Shown in pieces: positions 61,718 to 64,000 of a stretch of 64,000 bases of DNA (the stretch's first letter is position 1; every line of letters starts with the position of its first letter). A program made the translations under genes and the position numbers. The notes beneath the pieces were generated by a model. That model did no database searches and was not told where the DNA came from. It saw nothing but the letters and a program-made list of their open reading frames with translations. Origin of the DNA: Paenibacillus amylolyticus (GTDB lineage Bacteria > Bacillota > Bacilli > Paenibacillales > Paenibacillaceae); NCBI RefSeq assembly GCF_003719335.1, contig NZ_RIAS01000003.1, positions 310,001 to 374,000 of the forward strand. Reading direction: 5' to 3'.

Positions 61718-61950
61718 TAGATTATGTTGAACTTAAGTTCTTTACACGAAGCACTCCAATGACAGAATAACCTTGAGGGTAGCTGTTATCCCCAGATTTT
61801 TTGATTCCCTTTTTCCTAAGGGAAAATCCGGTGATAAGCGTATGCTTCCGATGTAGCTTTCTTGCAGAAAGCTTTTAGGCGAGCGCTTCGCTTTTTCAGG
61901 TTTTTTCTGTCCTCTCCGTTATTGTGTAAATAAAATGTTCAAACTATATA
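61718..61950 (+). repeat. Structured interspersed repeat, copy 4 (about 233 bp)
   Basis: Core matches copies 1-3 (TTATCCCCAGATTTTTT, AAAATCCGGTGATAA, GATGTAGCTTTCTTGCAGAAAGCTTTTAG, TTTTTTCTGTCCTCTCCGTT). The ends are more worn: TGTTGAACTT at the left and TGTTCAAACTATATA at the right. An 11-base string TAGATTATGTT occurs at the left end and again just after the right end. It lies 35 bases upstream of the UbiD gene. Confidence 0.82.
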
Positions 61951-62106
61951 GATTATGTTCATATATTCACATAGACGCACGACAAGGCTCACAGTAAAGA
62001 AACTAAAAATGTGCCAATATACTTTTTCTATTAAAAGTGTACTGAGGCGTCCCTTCTATTTTATCAAATGATCTGCCTCTAAACAAAGCTTTCGTTTGAA
62101 ATAAAA

Positions 62107-62155
62107 AACACCTGTCTTTCACTCAACGATAACGTTAAACGAGAGGCAGGTGTTC
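62107..62155 (-). terminator. Terminator after the cohesin-SLH gene
   Basis: AACACCTGCCTCTC and GAAAGACAGGTGTT pair on the minus strand around an AACGTTAT loop and are followed by T6. Confidence 0.88.
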
Positions 62156-62202
62156 TATTGTTGTTAGGATTACATTTTAATGAACAATCATTTGAAAATA
62201 AA

Positions 62203-64000
62203 TTAGATCAATCCGGCCTTTGCCAGCAAACGTTTCACAATCGCCGCTGTCTGAGCACGGCTAATGTCAGCATCAGCCATCAGTTTCCCGTCAGCGCCTT
62301 GAACCAGACCTTGCTTAATTGCTGAGGCTACAGGCTCCACAGCCCATGCTTGGACTTTGCTACCGTCAATATATCCACCAAGCAGATTCGCCGTCTCGGA
62401 AGCATCCGCTTTAGCCAAGTCTACGAGTTTCATGGCACGTGCAACGATGGTCATCGCTTCGGCACGGGATATTTCGTCGTTCGGACGGAAGCTGTTATCC
62501 GTGTAACCGGAGATCAGTCCGTAGGAAATTGCGGTTTGAACTTCATTTTCATACCAGCTGTCTGACTTCACATCTGTAAATGTTCTCGTAACTGCACTTT
62601 CAGGAGAATGCAGACCAAGACCTCTGAGTAATACGGCTGTGAACTCTGCACGCGTAATGCTGCGATCCGGTGCAAATGTGTTATCTCCCGCACCTTCTAC
62701 AACGAGACGAGAAGCCAGATCCTCAACATCCGTGCGACTCCAGTGATTGGAAATATCCGTGAATGTTGCCGGGTGGTAGATCAACGCATATGTGCTGTTC
62801 GTCAAGCTGTTAATTACCGCGGAATCATTTGTTGTTCCTTTGATCACTTTAGTTGGCACATGCAACATCGTACCATCCGCTTGAAGCACAACACCCGTGG
62901 TAATTTTGGAGCCGTCGGTGTCTTTAGGCAAGGTGATCGTGCGCTCTACATAAGAATTGAAGCGATTCACATCGACCTGTTGTCCTTGGTAAACGGCTTT
63001 GACCTCGAAATCAACCGGAGCAGCAATCACCGTTGTATTATCCATTTTGCTTGCTGCCGCCGCAATCGCTGCTTTCTTAGTGTCATTGCTTGGAGTAATC
63101 GCAATTTGGAACTTAACATCTTCCAATGGTGCTGAGGCGCCAAGCTTTTTAACCACCTGATCTATCTTGATTTGACTGGCTGGAAGGGTATACGTTCCTG
63201 TATCCGTTTGAATAACAACTTGTGCATTGTTGCCTTCCATCGTCTTCACGAGTCTGCCGTTCAGTTCACCGACAACCGAATTGGTACCTGTGCCTGTAAC
63301 CGGAAGCAACAGTGTACGAAGTCCGTTCCCCACCTGATTAATCACTTTGTTGTTATCTACTTGAATCGTTGTAGTCACCTTGTTATCAATCGTGGATGTT
63401 GATGCCGTTGCAGACTGCTCCTGCTTCTGTCCATTCACGTAAATGTCTACACCTTTAGTAGCCACTGGAGCGGAAGATGTGGTCGGCACAGATGGTGCAG
63501 CAGATGGTGCCGCTCCCCCTCCACCTGATGAACCCGTTGAAGGCGAACTGGAGTTACCGCCTGAGCTAGCTGCTGTAATGGTGATTGTTCCTCCAGACAA
63601 TTGGGCATCAGTACCATAGTCTACGTTTTCAAAATGGAAGTGTTCTGAATCATCCTGATTCACTATGAGCTGTTTTTGCCCTGGAGTAGCAGTGGATTTA
63701 GCTTTAAATTCGATATCGAACATTTGGTCACCTGTATCGATCCAATGCTCTACTTCACTAAGATCCATCCAGATAATCCGCACCCATCCTTCCTCGTTAT
63801 TAATAACGTACTGGAAATCGGATGGAGTATTTAGTTCTGGGGATGAAGTGATTGCATTGATCGTTCTTGGAGTGATCCGTACAATCTCCAACGATGTTGT
63901 ATCATAGTCAACTTGCATATTATAAGCTTTGATCGGAAGTTCCGTCGCTTTCATAACAACAGGCACATGAACGGTTTGACCTGCCTGTACACTCACATTC
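62203..64000 (-). CDS. Cohesin-like plus triple-SLH surface protein, C-terminal part (5' end beyond window)
   Basis: About 598 codons are visible and the reading frame is open to base 64000, so the true start lies outside. The visible N-terminal part (about 140 residues, SVQAGQTVHVPV ... YDTTSLEIVR ... GGTITI) looks like a cohesin-type or cohesin-like Ig module. It is followed by a Ser/Gly-rich linker (SSPSTGSSGGGGAAPS) and a domain of about 230 residues without clear family. Three SLH repeats end the protein (FTDISNHWSRTDVEDL, FTDVKSDSWYENEVQ, IDGSKVQAWAVEPV). It should sit on the cell surface, bound to secondary wall polymer. Whether the cohesin-like module captures partners is unknown. Confidence 0.8.
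   Translation of the reverse strand, partial: NVSVQAGQTVHVPVVMKATELPIKAYNMQVDYDTTSLEIVRITPRTINAITSSPELNTPSDFQYVINNEEGWVRIIWMDLSEVEHWIDTGDQMFDIEFKAKSTATPGQKQLIVNQDDSEHFHFENVDYGTDAQLSGGTITITAASSGGNSSSPSTGSSGGGGAAPSAAPSVPTTSSAPVATKGVDIYVNGQKQEQSATASTSTIDNKVTTTIQVDNNKVINQVGNGLRTLLLPVTGTGTNSVVGELNGRLVKTMEGNNAQVVIQTDTGTYTLPASQIKIDQVVKKLGASAPLEDVKFQIAITPSNDTKKAAIAAAASKMDNTTVIAAPVDFEVKAVYQGQQVDVNRFNSYVERTITLPKDTDGSKITTGVVLQADGTMLHVPTKVIKGTTNDSAVINSLTNSTYALIYHPATFTDISNHWSRTDVEDLASRLVVEGAGDNTFAPDRSITRAEFTAVLLRGLGLHSPESAVTRTFTDVKSDSWYENEVQTAISYGLISGYTDNSFRPNDEISRAEAMTIVARAMKLVDLAKADASETANLLGGYIDGSKVQAWAVEPVASAIKQGLVQGADGKLMADADISRAQTAAIVKRLLAKAGLI

Overview
The window looks like a chromosomal segment of a low-to-moderate G+C Gram-positive endospore-forming bacterium, most likely a Paenibacillus. 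Supporting signs are two proteins with C-terminal S-layer homology (SLH) triplets, a BceRS-BceAB-type antimicrobial-peptide module, an Asp23/Gls24 protein, a YqkB-type HesB protein, strong AGGAGG-type ribosome binding sites with several TTG/GTG starts, and many hairpin-plus-T-tract terminators. I saw no rRNA, tRNA, CRISPR array, prophage or full-length transposase. The genus call is inference from protein families, not from a search.

Region 1 (1-8.7 kb) is a tightly packed, co-directional (minus strand) cluster that is visibly more A+T-rich than the rest. It encodes three consecutive-step enzymes of activated-heptose synthesis (GmhA-like isomerase, HddA-like kinase, GmhB-like phosphatase) and a histidine phosphatase. 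It also encodes a DUF402/FomD-like protein, an unrecognised protein, a PIG-L/LmbE deacetylase, a DegT/StrS aminotransferase, an APH-type kinase, an asparagine-synthase-like amidotransferase and the start of a MurA/EPSP-type enolpyruvyl transferase that runs off the left edge. This combination points to a heptose-containing small molecule or surface glycan; it is the best candidate here for an undescribed system.

Region 2 (9-20 kb) is core/accessory metabolism: a bacteriophytochrome with its heme oxygenase (the phytochrome's GGDEF motif is degenerate), a NIF3-family protein, a DMT-Crp-DMT transporter/regulator unit, a YebC/PmpR protein and cysJI sulfite reductase. Region 3 (20-32 kb) holds a giant SLH-anchored GH43 enzyme with a clear promoter, two cre-like operators and a structured leader. 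It continues with an ABC-F ATPase, a SET protein, a TetR/DUF1349 pair with twin operators, a YqkB protein and a secreted D,D-carboxypeptidase.

Region 4 (32-48.6 kb) contains a nitroreductase, an LRR protein, an M29 aminopeptidase, an acyl-CoA synthetase, an aldo/keto reductase with a divergent AraC regulator, an Asp23 protein, an AI-2E-type permease and the complete Bce-type two-component/ABC module. Region 5 (48.6-64 kb) contains a GH3 lipoprotein, an old-yellow enzyme, a secreted propeller-like protein, butanediol dehydrogenase with a divergent LacI regulator, a TetR/MFS pair, an HD-GYP phosphodiesterase, a UbiD decarboxylase and a truncated cohesin-SLH protein.

The main non-coding discoveries are: four copies of a 220-233 bp structured repeat with inverted termini (33.6, 39.0, 50.1 and 61.7 kb); a 164-bp MITE-like element at 42.4 kb whose terminus supplies the stop codon of a permease; a converging array of four ~50-nt units at 30.9 kb; and a structured RNA-like element ending in a terminator at 52.0 kb.
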